From an uncultured Oscillospiraceae bacterium (GTDB taxonomy: Bacteria; Bacillota; Clostridia; Oscillospirales; Acutalibacteraceae), in assembly GCA_900547305.1 (NCBI GenBank), contig URGH01000005.1, forward strand, positions 1 to 55,140: DNA of 55,140 bases. The letters are read 5' to 3'. The notes beneath the pieces were generated by a model that did not search any database, had not been told where the DNA came from, and saw only the letters and a program-made list of their open reading frames with translations. The position numbers and the translations under genes are program-made. Positions 53,806 through 55,140 of the stretch are shown in pieces. The stretch's first letter is position 1; each line of letters opens with the position of its first letter.

Positions 53806-54900
53806 ATGAAGAAAATAATGCTTGTTTTCGGAACACGTCCGGAAGCTATTAAAATGTGTCCGCTTGTTAATGAGTTGAAAACAAGGAAAGATATTAAAAC
53901 CGTGGTTTGCGTTACGGGCCAGCATCGGCAAATGCTTGATCAGGTTCTTGAAACATTTAATGTTAAGCCTGATTATGACCTTTCCATAATGAAAGAAAAA
54001 CAAACGCTTTTTGATATTACATCAAATATACTCATAAGTATAAAATCGGTTTTAGAAAAGGAAAAACCGGATGTTGTATTAGTGCACGGCGATACATCCA
54101 CCACTTTTGTCACGGCATTAGCGTGCTTTTATCTGCAAATACCCGTCGGGCATGTTGAGGCGGGTCTCCGAACCTATAATATTTACTCCCCATATCCGGA
54201 AGAATTTAACCGTCAGGCGGTTTCTATTATCTCAAGGTATAATTTTGCCCCGACAGAACGCTCGAAGGCTAATCTTATAAAAGAGGGTAAGGACGAAAAG
54301 ACAATTTGGGTAACAGGTAATACCGCAATAGACGCGCTCAAAACAACGGTAAGCGACTCATACACACACCCCGAGCTTGAATGGGCTAAGGGAAGCCGCC
54401 TGATCTTTATTACAGCACACAGACGTGAAAATTTAGGAGAACCCATGCACCATATGTTCAGAGCGATAAGGCGTGTTATGGACGAGCACCCGGACGTTAA
54501 GGCGCTTTACCCGATACATATGAATCCGATTGTCAGAAAAGCGGCCGATGAAGAGCTGGGACAGCTTGACAGAGTGCATATTATTGACCCGATTGAGGTT
54601 TTTGACTGTCATAATATAATGGCGCGTTCTTATATGATTTTAACCGACAGCGGCGGAATACAGGAAGAAGCGCCAAGCCTCGGCAAACCGGTTCTCGTTA
54701 TGCGGGATACCACGGAACGTCCCGAGGGAATAGCTGCCGGGACATTAAAGCTTGTCGGAACGACCGAGGAAGTTATTTATAAAAGTTTCAAGGAATTACT
54801 TGAAGATAAAAACGCATATAACGCAATGGCACATGCCGCAAACCCTTACGGGGACGGCTTTGCCTGTAAAAGAATTGCCGATATATTGGAGGAAAAGTAA
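53806..54900 (+). CDS. wecB: UDP-N-acetylglucosamine 2-epimerase (non-hydrolysing)
   Basis: A 364-residue GT-B-fold epimerase with VFGTRPEAIKMCPLV at the start, HGDTSTTFVTALACFY, GHVEAGLRTYNIYSPYPEE, ITAHRRENLG, DSGGIQEEAPSLGKPVLVMR and TTERPEG near the end. All listed segments are classic WecB landmarks. It interconverts UDP-GlcNAc and UDP-ManNAc, feeding the dehydrogenase encoded just before it. A separate role in UDP-FucNAc synthesis is possible because a capE-like gene follows. Confidence 0.95.
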   Translation: MKKIMLVFGTRPEAIKMCPLVNELKTRKDIKTVVCVTGQHRQMLDQVLETFNVKPDYDLSIMKEKQTLFDITSNILISIKSVLEKEKPDVVLVHGDTSTTFVTALACFYLQIPVGHVEAGLRTYNIYSPYPEEFNRQAVSIISRYNFAPTERSKANLIKEGKDEKTIWVTGNTAIDALKTTVSDSYTHPELEWAKGSRLIFITAHRRENLGEPMHHMFRAIRRVMDEHPDVKALYPIHMNPIVRKAADEELGQLDRVHIIDPIEVFDCHNIMARSYMILTDSGGIQEEAPSLGKPVLVMRDTTERPEGIAAGTLKLVGTTEEVIYKSFKELLEDKNAYNAMAHAANPYGDGFACKRIADILEEK

Positions 54901-54902
54901 CT

Positions 54903-55140
54903 ATGTCTTTATTCAAAAACAAAACCTTAATGATAACCGGCGGAACGGGAAGTTTCGGCAATGCGGTATTAAACCGTTTTCTTGATACAGATATAGGCGA
55001 GATACGCATATTTTCAAGAGACGAGAAAAAGCAGGACGATATGCGCCACGAATTTCAGGCTAAAATGCCCGAGGCGGCGGATAAAATAAAGTTTTACATA
55101 GGCGACGTGCGCGATTTACAGTCGGTTAAAAACGCTATGC
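54903..55140 (+). CDS. CapE-like UDP-GlcNAc 4,6-dehydratase/epimerase (partial)
   Basis: The first 79 codons of a short-chain nucleotide-sugar enzyme, cut by the window end. It reads LMITGGTGSFGNAVLNRFL, then IRIFSRDEKKQDDMRHEFQ and KFYIGDVRDLQSV, which is the pattern of CapE/FnlA/PseB-type dehydratases acting on UDP-GlcNAc. It starts two bases after the wecB stop. Which branch (FucNAc or pseudaminic type) cannot be told without the rest. Confidence 0.88.
   Translation, partial: MSLFKNKTLMITGGTGSFGNAVLNRFLDTDIGEIRIFSRDEKKQDDMRHEFQAKMPEAADKIKFYIGDVRDLQSVKNAM

Overview
The window looks like a chromosome segment from an anaerobic, Gram-positive gut or rumen Clostridia, probably an Oscillospiraceae/Ruminococcus-type fibre or glycan degrader. 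The evidence is two secreted dockerin proteins (cellulosome-type enzyme docking), a YesM/YesN two-component system, an ATPase-less CUT1 sugar ABC importer, sigma-A promoters with good -35/-10 boxes, strong AGGAGG-type ribosome sites, and a Firmicutes-style capsule locus. Species cannot be named from sequence alone.

Layout. (1) 1-4.6 kb, minus strand: branched-chain amino acid importer livJ-H-M-G-F (livF cut by the window edge) behind a consensus promoter. (2) 4.9-5.2 kb, plus: tRNA-Arg(TCT) with its own promoter and terminator. Its 3' end plus terminator is duplicated 159 bp downstream around a perfect palindrome. (3) 5.2-26.9 kb, minus: a glycan-utilisation locus. Transcription would start at a giant membrane-anchored multi-module GH42-like enzyme, then pass through a CUT1 importer (binding lipoprotein plus two permeases), a 1200-residue secreted protein with carbohydrate-binding-like modules, a dockerin and a protein tyrosine phosphatase domain, and a 625-residue CBM-dockerin protein. 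A terminator follows, then three cytosolic glycosidases (GH78-like, GH36-like, GH109-like). (4) 27.1-33.4 kb, plus, divergent: sensor kinase, AraC-type response regulator, a solute-binding-like lipoprotein, and an unrecognised probable (alpha/alpha)6-barrel enzyme. (5) 33.4-34.6 kb, minus: dGTPase-like HD hydrolase. (6) 34.7-38.7 kb, plus: lower-GC accessory block with a 26-bp inverted repeat, an antitoxin/Fic pair with an operator-like repeat in its promoter, a degraded stretch, and an orphan collagen-like phage-tail-type protein. (7) 38.8-55.1 kb, plus: capsule/exopolysaccharide operon. It is led by an SF2 helicase and followed by the initiating sugar transferase, a deleted epimerase remnant, glycosyltransferases, pyruvyl transferase, FrhB-like protein, polymerase, acetyltransferase, flippase, deacetylase-like protein, wecC, wecB and the start of a capE-like gene.

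How it fits together (inference): the kinase, regulator and lipoprotein sense an extracellular glycan and control the divergent locus. The anchored giant enzyme and the dockerin proteins bind and trim the glycan outside, the CUT1 system imports oligosaccharides (its ATPase must be encoded elsewhere), and cytosolic rhamnosidase-, alpha-galactosidase- and GalNAcase-type enzymes finish the job. The most unusual gene is the secreted dockerin protein carrying an intact-looking CX5R phosphatase active site.
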